33,065 nt of DNA from Ignavibacteriota bacterium (GCA_016218065.1 JACRFA010000300.1:1-33065), one strand, 5' to 3'. Shown: positions 6,964 through 14,895, counted from the first letter of the stretch. Numbers and translations are program-made. The notes: generated from the sequence alone by a model not told the origin.

Positions 6964-7124
6964 AAGGGATGTTCGTAATTCTCTAACCGGTTACCGCGTT
7001 TTCACTTTTGGGAATTCCGGCCGGCTTTCTGGCTAATGTCGCCCATTTTCCGCATCTTTGATTGGCATTGAATCTGCGCCACTCTTTCCGGCGTAATCCT
7101 ATCCGAACCACGAAGGAACACATC

Positions 7125-8342
7125 ATGAGCATAAGCAAACTCGCACGAGAAATTGCCCCGTCGCCGACACTAGCCCTGAACGAAGAAGCGCGCATTCTTC
7201 GCGAGAAAGGCGAAGCGGTTGTCCACCTCGGCGCCGGCGAACCGAAGAACAAAGCGCCCATCAGCGCGATTCTCAGCTCCGCCGCCAAGCTCAACACCGG
7301 CGACATCAAGTACACGCCGACCGAGGGCACAACGTCGCTCCGCAAGGCGATCATCAAATACACCGAAGAGAATTACGACCGCGTGGTCGCACCGGAGAAT
7401 GTGCTTGTCTCCGCCGGAGCAAAGCAGTCCCTGTACAATCTTCTTGTCACGCTCGTCAATCCGCAGGACGAAGTGATTGTGCTCGCGCCCTACTGGGTGA
7501 GCTACCCCGAGATGATCAAGATGGTGTATGGCATTCCCGTCATCGTCACGCCGGAAGACGGCGGCTTCTATCCCCGCATGCAAGAAATCGAGCGGGCCGT
7601 GAGTTCATACACGAAAGCAATCATCGTCAATAGTCCGAACAATCCATCGGGCGTGATGTACCCGGAGTCGTTCATCGCGGAGATAGTGGAGTTCTGCGAG
7701 CGTAAGGGCATCTATCTTATTATGGACGACATCTACCACAAGTTGGTGTTTGATGGTAGGACGAACATTTCGGCGTACAAGTTCACGAGCAAGGATATCG
7801 AGAATACGCGCGTCATTGTCATCAACGGCATTTCGAAGCTGTATGGCATGACCGGCTTCCGCATCGGATGGGTGATCGCGCCGAAGGCGATTGTGGAAGT
7901 TCTGGCGAACGTGCAGTCGCAGACCGTGTCGTGTACGTCGCTCCTATTGCAAGCCGCTGCCGAGGGTGCGTTGACCGGACTGCAAAGTCACGTCGATACG
8001 CTACGGATGACGCTGGAGAACAATCGCAACGTGATGATGCAAGAGCTGAAGTCGTTCAACGGCGTGAAGATTACGAAGCCGGATGGAACATACTACTGCC
8101 TGCCCGACTTCCGCGCGTACAGCAACGACTCGGTTGCACTGTCGAAGTTCTTGCTGAAGAAAGCTCTCGTCGTTGCAGTGCCGGGAAAAGAGTTCGGCAT
8201 GGAAGGACATCTGCGCCTGAGCTACGCGACGACAATCAAAGATGTGATGGAAGGGGTTGCGCGCATCAAGTGGGCGCTCGACCCGACATCGCCCAATGAT
8301 ATTTACATCGGCGAACGAAAGTTGATTCGGGATTGGATGTAA
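7125..8342 (+). CDS. PLP-dependent aspartate-type aminotransferase (class I/II)
   Basis: 405 residues, start ATG 7125 preceded by GAAGGAAC. It fits the bacterial class I-beta aspartate aminotransferase group, which moves the amino group between aspartate and 2-oxoglutarate; related members act on other amino acids or prephenate. Visible elements are HLGAGEP near the N-terminus, YTPTEGTTSLR, the NSPNNPSG motif (Asn173), MDDIYHKLVF (Asp201/Tyr204), the PLP-binding lysine in GISKLYGMTGFRIGW (Lys238) and the carboxylate-binding arginine in HLRLSYA (Arg364). Length and motifs are complete. It stands just before pckA on the same strand. The exact amino acid substrate cannot be fixed from sequence alone. 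Confidence 0.92.
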   Translation: MSISKLAREIAPSPTLALNEEARILREKGEAVVHLGAGEPKNKAPISAILSSAAKLNTGDIKYTPTEGTTSLRKAIIKYTEENYDRVVAPENVLVSAGAKQSLYNLLVTLVNPQDEVIVLAPYWVSYPEMIKMVYGIPVIVTPEDGGFYPRMQEIERAVSSYTKAIIVNSPNNPSGVMYPESFIAEIVEFCERKGIYLIMDDIYHKLVFDGRTNISAYKFTSKDIENTRVIVINGISKLYGMTGFRIGWVIAPKAIVEVLANVQSQTVSCTSLLLQAAAEGALTGLQSHVDTLRMTLENNRNVMMQELKSFNGVKITKPDGTYYCLPDFRAYSNDSVALSKFLLKKALVVAVPGKEFGMEGHLRLSYATTIKDVMEGVARIKWALDPTSPNDIYIGERKLIRDWM

Positions 8343-8349
8343 TTGGTGA

Positions 8350-8450
8350 AGGAATTCACCACGGATGGCGCGAAAGAAGCACGGACATCACGAATTCCTT
8401 TCCGTGCAGATCAGTGGAATTTTCGTGTGATTCGTGGTTCCATTCGTTTC
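8350..8450. repeat. Degenerate interspersed palindromic repeat
   Basis: The gap between the aminotransferase and pckA contains CCACGGAT (8359-8366), then CACGGA...TCCGTG and GATTCGTGGTTCC, forming imperfect inverted arms. Read on the minus strand it gives an artefactual peptide (NHESHENSTDLHG) that I have seen in other genomes as the translation of such repeats. I read it as a decayed intergenic repeat, not a gene. A weaker relative may lie at about 18112-18160 (GGGTCTTTGCGGTTCAC). Confidence 0.5.
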
Positions 8451-8469
8451 TCAAAAAACTTAGGTCATT

Positions 8470-10110
8470 ATGAATAACCTCCTCAACATCGTCACCCCGG
8501 CGCAAGCCGAAGCAACAGCACTCAAAAGCGACTACGGTCTGGAGAACCACGGACTCGCTAACCTGCGCGTCGCGTACTGGAATCTTCCGACCGAAGCGCT
8601 CTATGAAGAGATCACGTTCCGCAAGGAAGCAAAGATCGCGCGGCAAGGGCCGATTGTTGCCAACACGGGCAAGCACACGGCGCGCTCGGCAAACGACAAG
8701 TTCGTCGTGCGTGAGTCAACCACCGAAGACAAAATCTGGTGGGGGCAATATAACCGCCCGATGAGCCCGGACAAGTTCAACGACCTGTACAATCGCCTGC
8801 AAGGATTCTTGCAAGGTAGAGACGTGTTCGTGCAGGATTGCTACGCAGGCGCCGACCCCAACTATCGCATGCCGATACGGATGATCACCGAGCTTGCGTG
8901 GCACAGTCATTTTGTGCGGAACATGTTCATCCTGCCGAAGACGAATGAAGAGTATCGTCGCCACGTCCCCGACTTCACGGTCATCTGCGCGCCGTCGTTC
9001 AAAGGCATTCCGCAGATTGACGGAACAGGATCGAACACATTCATTGCCCTCAACTTCGCGCAGAAGCTCTGCATCATCGGCAATACTGCCTACGCGGGGG
9101 AAATTAAGAAATCCATATTCACCATTCTCAATTATTTATTGCCTCTCGACGGCGTAATGCCGATGCATTGCTCTGCCAATATCGGCAAGGATGGCGACGC
9201 GGCAATCTTCTTCGGACTGTCGGGAACGGGAAAGACAACGCTCTCCGCTGACCCGAACCGCGGACTGATTGGCGACGATGAACATGGTTGGAGCGATGAG
9301 GGCGTGTTCAACTTTGAAGGCGGCTGCTATGCGAAAGTCATCCAGCTTTCTCCGACTGCCGAGCCGCAAATCTACGCGACGACGCGCATGTTCGGCACGA
9401 TTCTCGAAAATGTTCCGTACGATCCCGTCACGCGCAGCATCGACCTCGATGACGAATCGATCACCGAGAACACCCGTGCATCGTATCCACTGGAATTGAT
9501 TGGCAATGCCGTACCCGAAAAGCTCGGCGGACATCCGAAGAACATTATTCTGCTCACCTGCGACGCGTCCGGCGTGATGCCGCCGATTGCAAAGCTCACC
9601 CACGACCAGGCGATGTACCAATTCATTTCCGGCTACACATCAAAGATTGCCGGAACGGAAGTCGGGCTTGGCAAGGAGCCTGAGATGACATTCAGCGCAT
9701 GCTTTGGCGGACCGTTCATGGTGCATCATCCGTATTTCTACGCTGACTTGTTGAAGCGAAAAATTCTTCGCTACGGCGCGAACTGCTGGCTTGTGAACAC
9801 CGGCTGGATTGGCGGGCCGTACGGCATCGGCAAGCGCATCAGCATCAAGTACACTCGCGCACTGCTCAACGCCGCGCTCAACGGACAACTGCTGAACGTG
9901 GAGTACAAGTGCGATCCGGTGTTTGGTTTCCAGGTTCCGCAAAGCTGCGGCGAAGTTCCTGTAAGCGTTCTCAATCCGGGCGAGTCATGGAACAACAAAG
10001 ACGACTATGCGAAACGCTACAAAGAGCTTGCCGCGCGGTTCATCGAGAACTTCAAGAAGTTTGAAGAAGGCTGTCCGCCTGAAGTTGTTGCGGCGGGACC
10101 GAAGCGATAG
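8470..10110 (+). CDS. pckA: Phosphoenolpyruvate carboxykinase (ATP)
   Basis: 546 residues, full length. It interconverts oxaloacetate plus ATP with PEP plus CO2 plus ADP, the entry to gluconeogenesis (or PEP carboxylation in some anaerobes). Diagnostic segments are NTGKHTARSANDKFVV (the substrate-side PckA motif), YAGEIKKSIF (Lys213/Lys214), MHCSAN (His233, metal ligand), the P-loop GLSGTGKTTLS (residues 249-259, Lys255) and LIGDDEHGW (Asp269/Asp270, metal binding). ATG 8470 follows a weak ribosome site. The C-terminus ends FEEGCPPEVVAAGPKR. Fragments resembling this 3' end recur at 10867-10969 and, less clearly, at 14575-14633. Confidence 0.97.
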   Translation: MNNLLNIVTPAQAEATALKSDYGLENHGLANLRVAYWNLPTEALYEEITFRKEAKIARQGPIVANTGKHTARSANDKFVVRESTTEDKIWWGQYNRPMSPDKFNDLYNRLQGFLQGRDVFVQDCYAGADPNYRMPIRMITELAWHSHFVRNMFILPKTNEEYRRHVPDFTVICAPSFKGIPQIDGTGSNTFIALNFAQKLCIIGNTAYAGEIKKSIFTILNYLLPLDGVMPMHCSANIGKDGDAAIFFGLSGTGKTTLSADPNRGLIGDDEHGWSDEGVFNFEGGCYAKVIQLSPTAEPQIYATTRMFGTILENVPYDPVTRSIDLDDESITENTRASYPLELIGNAVPEKLGGHPKNIILLTCDASGVMPPIAKLTHDQAMYQFISGYTSKIAGTEVGLGKEPEMTFSACFGGPFMVHHPYFYADLLKRKILRYGANCWLVNTGWIGGPYGIGKRISIKYTRALLNAALNGQLLNVEYKCDPVFGFQVPQSCGEVPVSVLNPGESWNNKDDYAKRYKELAARFIENFKKFEEGCPPEVVAAGPKR

Positions 10111-10122
10111 AAGGTGGAGTGA

Positions 10123-10158
10123 TTGACTGTACGTACAGATTGAAGTATCTTGTACGTA
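10123..10158 (+). promoter_or_regulatory. Promoter and palindromic operator of the vapBC-type pair
   Basis: TTGACT (10123-10128), a 17-base spacer and TATCTT (10146-10151) form a good sigma-70-like promoter just after pckA. A perfect 12-bp palindrome CTGTACGTACAG (10127-10138) overlaps the -35 box, and a second TGTACGTA (10151-10158) overlaps the end of the -10 box. Two such boxes about 23 bases apart suit cooperative binding of ribbon-helix-helix antitoxin dimers, so autorepression by the downstream antitoxin is likely (inference). A caveat is that Bacteroidota promoters often differ from the E. coli consensus. Confidence 0.7.
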
Positions 10159-10174
10159 GAAATTGGAGGCTCTG

Positions 10175-10423
10175 ATGAACACCAAGCTCACGCTCAAGCT
10201 CGATGCATCGGTCATCCGTCAGGCAAAGAGGCATGCCCGGAAGAACGGCAAAACTCTTTCGGGCGCCGTGGAGGACTATTTCCGCCGGCTCACCAATCGA
10301 CCTGCAAAGGATGACCGGTCGTTGCCGCCAACTGTGAAACGACTTGCTGGCGTACTACGGCGGAGCAAAATCAAGGATCATCGCAAAGCCTACACGACAC
10401 ACCTCGACCGAAAATACAAATGA
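10175..10423 (+). CDS. Ribbon-helix-helix antitoxin (VapB-type, DUF6364-like)
   Basis: 82 residues from ATG 10175, with GGAGG eight bases upstream. The N-terminus TKLTLKLDASVIRQAKRHARKNGKTLSGAVEDYF is a ribbon-helix-helix DNA-binding unit: beta strand, then two helices. The tail (LPPTVKRLAGVLRRSKIKDHRKAYTTHLDRKY) is the toxin-wrapping part typical of antitoxins beside PIN toxins. Its stop overlaps the toxin start by four bases (ATGA), so the pair is coupled. It should repress its own promoter through the GTAC palindromes at 10127-10158. A decayed homologue of the same gene lies at 11010-11204. Confidence 0.88.
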   Translation: MNTKLTLKLDASVIRQAKRHARKNGKTLSGAVEDYFRRLTNRPAKDDRSLPPTVKRLAGVLRRSKIKDHRKAYTTHLDRKYK

Positions 10424-10845
10424 AGAGGGTGTTCATCGACTCGGATGTGATTCTGGACCTTCTGCTTGCGCGTGAGCCACACTTCATTCCTGCGGTCCGA
10501 TTGTTCACCCTGATTGAAGAGAAGAAGCTGGAGGGATGTGTTTCATCGCTCATCTTCGCCAATTTGTATTACTTGCTGCGAAAGGCAAAGATGGGGCCAA
10601 CGGCAAAGGCGATCCTTCAGGATCTCAAGTTGCTCCTCACGATTCTTCCGGTAACAGAACGAACAATTGGACAGGCGCTCGCTTCTGAGTTTCGTGACTT
10701 CGAGGACGCCATACAGTATGTCGTTGCTCGCGAAAGCGGCATCAAGCTGTTGATAACGAGAAACAAAAAGGATTATGCCCGGAGTGAGATAGAAGTCTGC
10801 ACATCGGCTGAATTCCTCTCCACGTTCGAAGAGCATGGGCGATAA
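10420..10845 (+). CDS. vapC: PIN-domain ribonuclease toxin (VapC-type)
   Basis: 141 residues with a full PIN domain, the metal-dependent RNase fold of VapC toxins, which cut tRNA or rRNA. Acidic metal ligands visible are Asp7 and Asp9 (VFIDSDVILDLLL), Glu95/Asp96 in FEDAIQY, and Asp118 near TRNKKDY. The second conserved position usually held by Glu (T-x-x-E) is here SSLIFANLYYLL with Asn; this variant is common in the subgroup whose antitoxin is a short ribbon-helix-helix protein, so it need not mean loss of activity. It overlaps the antitoxin stop by four bases. A second copy of the pckA tail begins 21 bases after its stop. Confidence 0.92.
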   Translation: MKRVFIDSDVILDLLLAREPHFIPAVRLFTLIEEKKLEGCVSSLIFANLYYLLRKAKMGPTAKAILQDLKLLLTILPVTERTIGQALASEFRDFEDAIQYVVARESGIKLLITRNKKDYARSEIEVCTSAEFLSTFEEHGR

Positions 10846-10866
10846 AGCGGATGGTGTGGCAACACA

Positions 10867-10969
10867 GAGCTTGATGCGCGGTTCATCGAAACTTTTGAGA
10901 AGTTTGAAGAAGGCTGTCCGCTCGACGAGTCGATGACCGGAAGTAATCGCGGCGGGACCGAAGAGATGA
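10867..10969 (+). repeat. Duplicated, diverged 3' end of pckA
   Basis: The segment reads ELDARFIETFEKFEEGCP, matching the true PckA tail ELAARFIENFKKFEEGCP, then a short insert (LDESMTG-like) and, after a frame change, VIAAGPKR followed by TGA at 10967-10969; PckA itself ends VVAAGPKR. It is in the same orientation as pckA and lies just after the toxin gene. No upstream part of pckA is recognisable before 10867. A tandem duplication of a block from the pckA tail into the antitoxin gene, or insertion of a block carrying its own version of the tail, would explain it. Confidence 0.85.
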
Positions 10970-11009
10970 ACAGCCCTACATTCTGAGGCTCGCTTCTTAG
11001 AGCCGACCT

Positions 11010-11204
11010 ATGGTCTCGTAGAGAAGAATCTCGATGTGCCTTAGGGTCGCACGGCGCAGGAGAATAAGGAAAAGGTTGAGGTTGAGCAACCTGGATTTGC
11101 GGCTGAGAGGCCTTTACCGCCAATCGTGACAAGGCTGGCGGGTGCGGGACAAAGTCAAGAATCTTCGGGAAGCCTGCAGGACATACCTCGGCGACCAAAG
11201 ATGG
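11010..11204 (+). pseudogene. Decayed second antitoxin gene, homologous to 10175-10423
   Basis: In the gene-poor stretch after the pckA tail copy, one frame reads AQENKEKVEVEQPGFAAERP and PPIVTRLAG; after a one-base shift it continues VRDKVKNLREACRTYLGDQR. This parallels the live antitoxin: ARKNGKTLS..., PPTVKRLAGVLRRSKIKDHRKAYTTHLDRK. An NLD-like start of the helix region is visible near 11027, with in-frame stops. No second PIN toxin follows. The order pckA tail, antitoxin, toxin, pckA tail, antitoxin remnant shows a duplicated block, the second copy being dead. Confidence 0.7.
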
Positions 11205-11262
11205 GTGTCAAATCGGAAAGCATCTCTCGCACCAAATCAATATCAAATTCCCAATCTGTTCC

Positions 11263-11291
11263 TTGACTTTAGTATTCGTGTACAGTAATTT
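11263..11291 (+). promoter_or_regulatory. Candidate promoter upstream of the DUF2085 gene
   Basis: TTGACT (11263-11268), a 17-base spacer and TAATTT (11286-11291) form a sigma-70-like promoter about 270 bases before the DUF2085 gene. The rest of 11205-11561 contains no gene I can support. Confidence 0.4.
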
Positions 11292-11561
11292 ATTGTCAGT
11301 TGTCCTATCTGTTCTTTTGCCTTCTTGCCTGAGCTTCCGCCCTCTTTGATGATGTTCCTCAATGTGACGTCGCCACTTTGGTAGATGAAGTTCGCTACAG
11401 AGGAGGCAAACGTCTATTCAGCGATTTGCATTTTATCGATGTCTCGTTCGTGGACATCTTCGTCCCGGCATTGAGGAGTGATTACACAAAGTGAACGGGC
11501 GTCTCGCGGTAATGATTGCGACGGACCCCAAAAGATTTCGAATGAATACGTACACACACGA

Positions 11562-12041
11562 ATGTACTTACCAATCCTGACTAGAGCTCTATGGGTCATC
11601 ATGCTGATGGTTTTGCTCACGGTGAATGTACTCAATATTGCTGCTGCCTTCTTTACATTGTCGCACAACGGAAGCGCTCTGCATGCGTGCGAAGATGTTT
11701 TGAATTCGCTTTGTCATCGAATGCCAAGCCGTTCGTTTTGGATACGTGAGGTTCCCTTTGGCTTGTGCAGTCGGTGTACCGGAATTTACTCCGGATCGTT
11801 CATCGTTCTTGCATCTCTCCCCCTGATCCGAAAACGGTACTTGATTCGATTCGGCCTCGCCGCTGTGCTTCTCGTGCCCATGATCGTTGATGGGCTTTCT
11901 CAACACTTCGGATTGTACACAGGAAGCAATGAACTCAGATTTCTCACCGGACTGATATTTGGATCCGGACTTTTTATACTCCTCTCGATTCTCGGAGAGG
12001 TCATCATCAATCACTCATCTCGAACCAGGAGAACACCATGA
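11562..12041 (+). CDS. DUF2085 family membrane protein
   Basis: About 159 residues if ATG 11562 is the start; an upstream GTG at 11478 would add 28 residues, but its purine-rich stretch touches the codon, so neither start has a good ribosome site. The pattern CHRMPSRSFWI, PFGLCSRCTGIYSG, MIVDGLSQ and NELRFLTGLIFGSG is that of DUF2085. This is a small membrane family with conserved Cys-His and C-x-x-C motifs between hydrophobic segments; four helices are visible. Function is unknown; the cysteines suggest metal binding or thiol chemistry at the membrane. Its stop overlaps the start of the next gene (ATGA). Confidence 0.85.
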   Translation: MYLPILTRALWVIMLMVLLTVNVLNIAAAFFTLSHNGSALHACEDVLNSLCHRMPSRSFWIREVPFGLCSRCTGIYSGSFIVLASLPLIRKRYLIRFGLAAVLLVPMIVDGLSQHFGLYTGSNELRFLTGLIFGSGLFILLSILGEVIINHSSRTRRTP

Positions 12042-12586
12042 ATACGTTTGAACGATTCCGTTCCAAATCACTCATCTCTGCAACGGGGGTCATCACCTTC
12101 TTGACACTGATCGGAGTTCCACAATTCGCGCACGCACGAGCGAACGAGAAGCTGCGACTCAGCGGCGGGAGTACCGTTGCTCTCAGCCTTGAGAGCGCCA
12201 TCACCTCGGACATGCCAATAAACACTGTCGTGAATTTTCGCGTTGTACGAGACGTGATCGCGGGGGAACAGGTAGTGATCAAGAGCGGTTCGCGTGCAAC
12301 CGGAACGATTTCAAAAGTCGAGACCAATGGCGCGATTGGCTCGCCGGGAAAAGTTATGGTGACCCTGAGATCGGTAAATGCAGTTGATGGGCAGGAGATC
12401 TTTCTTCGAGGCAGCGTTGATGGTGAAGGCGATAATAAAGTGGGACTGAGTGTTGTCCTCGGCCTTCTGTGTCTGCCCCTTCTCCTTATCAAAGGCGGAG
12501 ACGCAACTGTTCCCGCCGGGACAGAAGTCAGAGCGTACACTGAGCAAGACTACATGATTGAGCCGTCGGTACCGGCCACAAACTAA
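12038..12586 (+). CDS. Exported protein of unknown function with beta-rich domain
   Basis: 182 residues, ATG 12038 with AGGAGA upstream and a four-base overlap with the DUF2085 stop. A signal peptide ends near FAHARA (about residue 34). The mature part (STVALSLESAITSDMPINTVVNFRVVRDVIAGEQVVIKSGSRATGTI, then GKVMVTLRSVNAVDGQEIFLRG) matches a common unnamed secreted family with the pattern x-G-T-x-V-x-G-T-V and a closing hydrophobic stretch (VGLSVVLGLLCLPLLLIKGG) before an A-G-T-E-V-x-A-Y motif. It is probably periplasmic or membrane-attached. No catalytic residues are evident. A strong terminator follows. Confidence 0.75.
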   Translation: MNTFERFRSKSLISATGVITFLTLIGVPQFAHARANEKLRLSGGSTVALSLESAITSDMPINTVVNFRVVRDVIAGEQVVIKSGSRATGTISKVETNGAIGSPGKVMVTLRSVNAVDGQEIFLRGSVDGEGDNKVGLSVVLGLLCLPLLLIKGGDATVPAGTEVRAYTEQDYMIEPSVPATN

Positions 12587-12634
12587 AGGCTGGACGCAGA
12601 GATAGTACGAATAGCTGCCACATGATTCGCACCT

Positions 12635-12669
12635 GAGGCGACTTACATGGTTGCCTCTTTTGCGTTTTT
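12635..12669 (+). terminator. Rho-independent terminator after the DUF2085 pair
   Basis: GAGGCGAC (12635-12642) pairs with GTTGCCTC (12650-12657) over eight positions with one G-U pair and a seven-base loop, followed by a T-rich run (TTTTGCGTTTTT, 12658-12669). It ends the 11562-12586 transcript and separates it from the gene at 12762. Confidence 0.8.
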
Positions 12670-12761
12670 AGCCCAATTTGAAGGGTGACCAAAGAACAGC
12701 TTGTATTCGGCGCCGATTCTGCTATTTTTGATATGAACGATTTACGCATTTAAGGAAGAGA

Positions 12762-14561
12762 ATGAGCGACAAGAAGGACATGCACACGTTTCATATTCCC
12801 GTGATGGGAATAGGGTTCACCGTTGATACGCCTGCCAAGGTTGCGCACTACGGCATTTCATCCGTCATCTCGCTGGTCGATGACATGCTCATCGAAAAAA
12901 TGCGGGAGTTGTACAGCGGAAAATTCGGCGTTCAATACACAGCCATCACGGAAAAGGATCATGATCACCGGGCGAAGAGAATTACGGCCTACCTGAATCT
13001 GCTTGACAAGATCGTGCATGAAAAATTCGTCAAACTCAAACGTTCCGTCGAAGAACATCGTGAAGAACTTCACAAGTTTATCGATATGCTGCCCGATCTT
13101 TCCGCCGTCAAACAGAAATTTCATGAGCTTGTCGCGCAGAACACGCTGACAAGGGATCTGCACGCATGGCTGGATCATCATCTGCATCCGGGCAGCATCG
13201 ACGTAAACATTATGACGAAGCTGGACAAGGACAACTACCGTAACGACGAGAAGCTTGCGGTGGAGTTCAACGACGCGCACGCTGCGCTGCGCGGATTTGC
13301 TGAAAGCACACTTCGCTCATCAATCGTGTTTTCGGCTGGTATGAATCCACGGTTGTACAGCTATGCCGAAACGTTCAATGACTTTTATCCCGATGCAGAA
13401 GGCAATCTGAAAAAGAAGATCATCCTCAAAGTGAGCGATTATCGTTCCGCGATCATTCAGGGAAAATTTCTCGCGAAGAAAGGATTGTGGGTTTCCGAGT
13501 ATCGCATTGAGTCCGGCTTGAATTGCGGCGGACACGCTTTTGCGACCGAAGGATATTTGATGGGGCCGATTCTTGAAGAGTTCAAAAACAACCGGGCATC
13601 GCTGATTCACACCACGTTCGAACTTCTTGCCGCCGCGTTGAAGAACAAGAATCGTCACTGCCCTGCGCAGCCGCCTCAAATCAAAATTACTGCACAAGGC
13701 GGAGTCGGCACAGCCGAAGAGCATCAATTCTTGCTCGACCATTACCGACTCGATTCCGTTGGTTGGGGTTCGCCGTTTCTGCTGGTGCAAGAAGCAACGA
13801 ACGTTGATAATGAAACACTGAACCTTCTCTGCAAGGCAAAAGAGGATGATCTCTATCTGAGCAATATTTCTCCCCTCGGCGTTCCGTTCAACAGCCTGAA
13901 GAACAACACGAAGGATATCGAAAAGCAGACATTGATCGACATGGGTCGCCCCGGAAGTTCGTGTCCGAAAAAATATCTTTCGCTGAACACGGAGTTCACC
14001 GAGCAAGCGATCTGCGTTGCCTCGCGGCAATACCAACACCAGAAGGTGCAGCAGCTTGGAGAAATGAATCTAGCCGCCGAAGAACACGGCGCAGAGTTTC
14101 AGGCGATCACCGACAAATCGTGCATCTGCGTTGGACTGGGAACAGCGGCGCTGATTGTCAACGAACTAAGCACGAAAGTTGAAGGCCCGGGCGTTTCGGT
14201 TTGTCCCGGCCCGAATATCGCGTACTTCGACAAGGCTGCATCGTTAAAAGACATGGTAAATCATATTTATGGCAGACTCGTGCTCCTTGGGGAGGATGAT
14301 CGGCCGAATATGTTCATCAAAGAGCTGCAACTGTATGTCGATTATCTGAAGGCGAAAATTGCGGACGCGCCCAGACCATTCACCGACAAACAAATGAAGT
14401 ACTTTGCTTCCTATCAACAGAACCTGCATGAGGGAATGAAGTACTACAGCACTCTGTTTTCTGATTTTGAAGCGAAGCTCGCCGTTTTGAAGAGAGACCT
14501 GCTGCTCGATCTGGAAGAGATACAACTCAGTTTGCAGGAAGCTTGTTGCGTGGTTCAATAG
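12762..14561 (+). CDS. Large uncharacterised protein with nitronate-monooxygenase-like barrel features
   Basis: 599 residues, ATG 12762 with AAGGAAG close upstream. No signal peptide or membrane helix. The N-terminus (IPVMGIGFTVDTPAKVAHYGISSVISLVDD) and the middle (CGGHAFATEG near residue 255, then ITAQGGVGTAEEHQFLLDHYRLDSVGWGSPFLLVQEA) recall the flavin-binding TIM barrel of the 2-nitropropane dioxygenase/FabK group, where a GGH motif and a GGI/V-x-T loop bind FMN. A helical charged insert occupies about residues 65-150. The C-terminal part is unusual: cysteines occur in RPGSSCPKK, EQAICVAS, DKSCICVGLG and SVCPGPN, which could hold an iron-sulphur cluster. The last 80 residues are helical, ending in two cysteines. 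The flavin and cluster assignments are inferences; I know no function for it. Confidence 0.8.
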   Translation: MSDKKDMHTFHIPVMGIGFTVDTPAKVAHYGISSVISLVDDMLIEKMRELYSGKFGVQYTAITEKDHDHRAKRITAYLNLLDKIVHEKFVKLKRSVEEHREELHKFIDMLPDLSAVKQKFHELVAQNTLTRDLHAWLDHHLHPGSIDVNIMTKLDKDNYRNDEKLAVEFNDAHAALRGFAESTLRSSIVFSAGMNPRLYSYAETFNDFYPDAEGNLKKKIILKVSDYRSAIIQGKFLAKKGLWVSEYRIESGLNCGGHAFATEGYLMGPILEEFKNNRASLIHTTFELLAAALKNKNRHCPAQPPQIKITAQGGVGTAEEHQFLLDHYRLDSVGWGSPFLLVQEATNVDNETLNLLCKAKEDDLYLSNISPLGVPFNSLKNNTKDIEKQTLIDMGRPGSSCPKKYLSLNTEFTEQAICVASRQYQHQKVQQLGEMNLAAEEHGAEFQAITDKSCICVGLGTAALIVNELSTKVEGPGVSVCPGPNIAYFDKAASLKDMVNHIYGRLVLLGEDDRPNMFIKELQLYVDYLKAKIADAPRPFTDKQMKYFASYQQNLHEGMKYYSTLFSDFEAKLAVLKRDLLLDLEEIQLSLQEACCVVQ

Positions 14562-14574
14562 GAACTTCCGATAA

Positions 14575-14633
14575 CGCTCGACGAATCGACCAACGGTTTC
14601 GACTCGAACGTGATTGCGGCGGGGGCCGAAAAG
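14575..14633 (+). repeat. Possible third pckA-like tail fragment
   Basis: Fourteen bases after the large unknown gene, the sequence reads LDESTNGFDSNVIAAGAEK in one frame. It shares the LDES element with the second pckA tail (10919-10935) and the VIAAG(P)K end with pckA. At DNA level CGCTCGACGA-A/G-TCGA and GCGGCGGG-x-CCGAA agree, but the match is short and partly GC-rich. The rest of 14634-14895 shows nothing I can identify. Confidence 0.45.
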
Positions 14634-14895
14634 GTAACAGAAACATCACTTCCCGTACCTCCTGTTCACTCACAAGGCGCAGGGTGTGAACAAGAGTGCG
14701 AGAGTCTGACATACATTCTATCACGGCAAAAAGAAACGCTGGACACTCCTGTGAAAAAACTTCTTTGGGCCTCAACACTGTGCGCCTCTTTCCCGATGGT
14801 CGGCTGCTTTACGCTCCGCGCGTTCACCGTTGAGCTGGGCTTATCTTGTTCACATCATTCATCACCAAACATTCCATCACTCTGAGGATGAATCG

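Noticed and set aside
8356-8676. Minus-strand open frame with the peptide NHESHENSTDLHG
   Set aside because: Its C-terminal part is a translation of the interspersed repeat and the remainder is antisense to the pckA start.
11343-11494. Stop-free stretch reading LFDDVPQCDVATLVDEV and FSDLHFIDVSFVDIFVPAL
   Set aside because: It looks faintly coding but has no start codon or ribosome site and no family match; it may be another gene remnant but I cannot support it.
13320-14039. 239-codon minus-strand open frame opposite the large Cys-rich protein
   Set aside because: Antisense shadow; the plus-strand gene has a ribosome site and family-like motifs, this one has neither.
14610-14885. Open frame of about 90 codons before the type IX cargo gene
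   Set aside because: No ribosome site, no domain, and it begins in the pckA-tail-like fragment.
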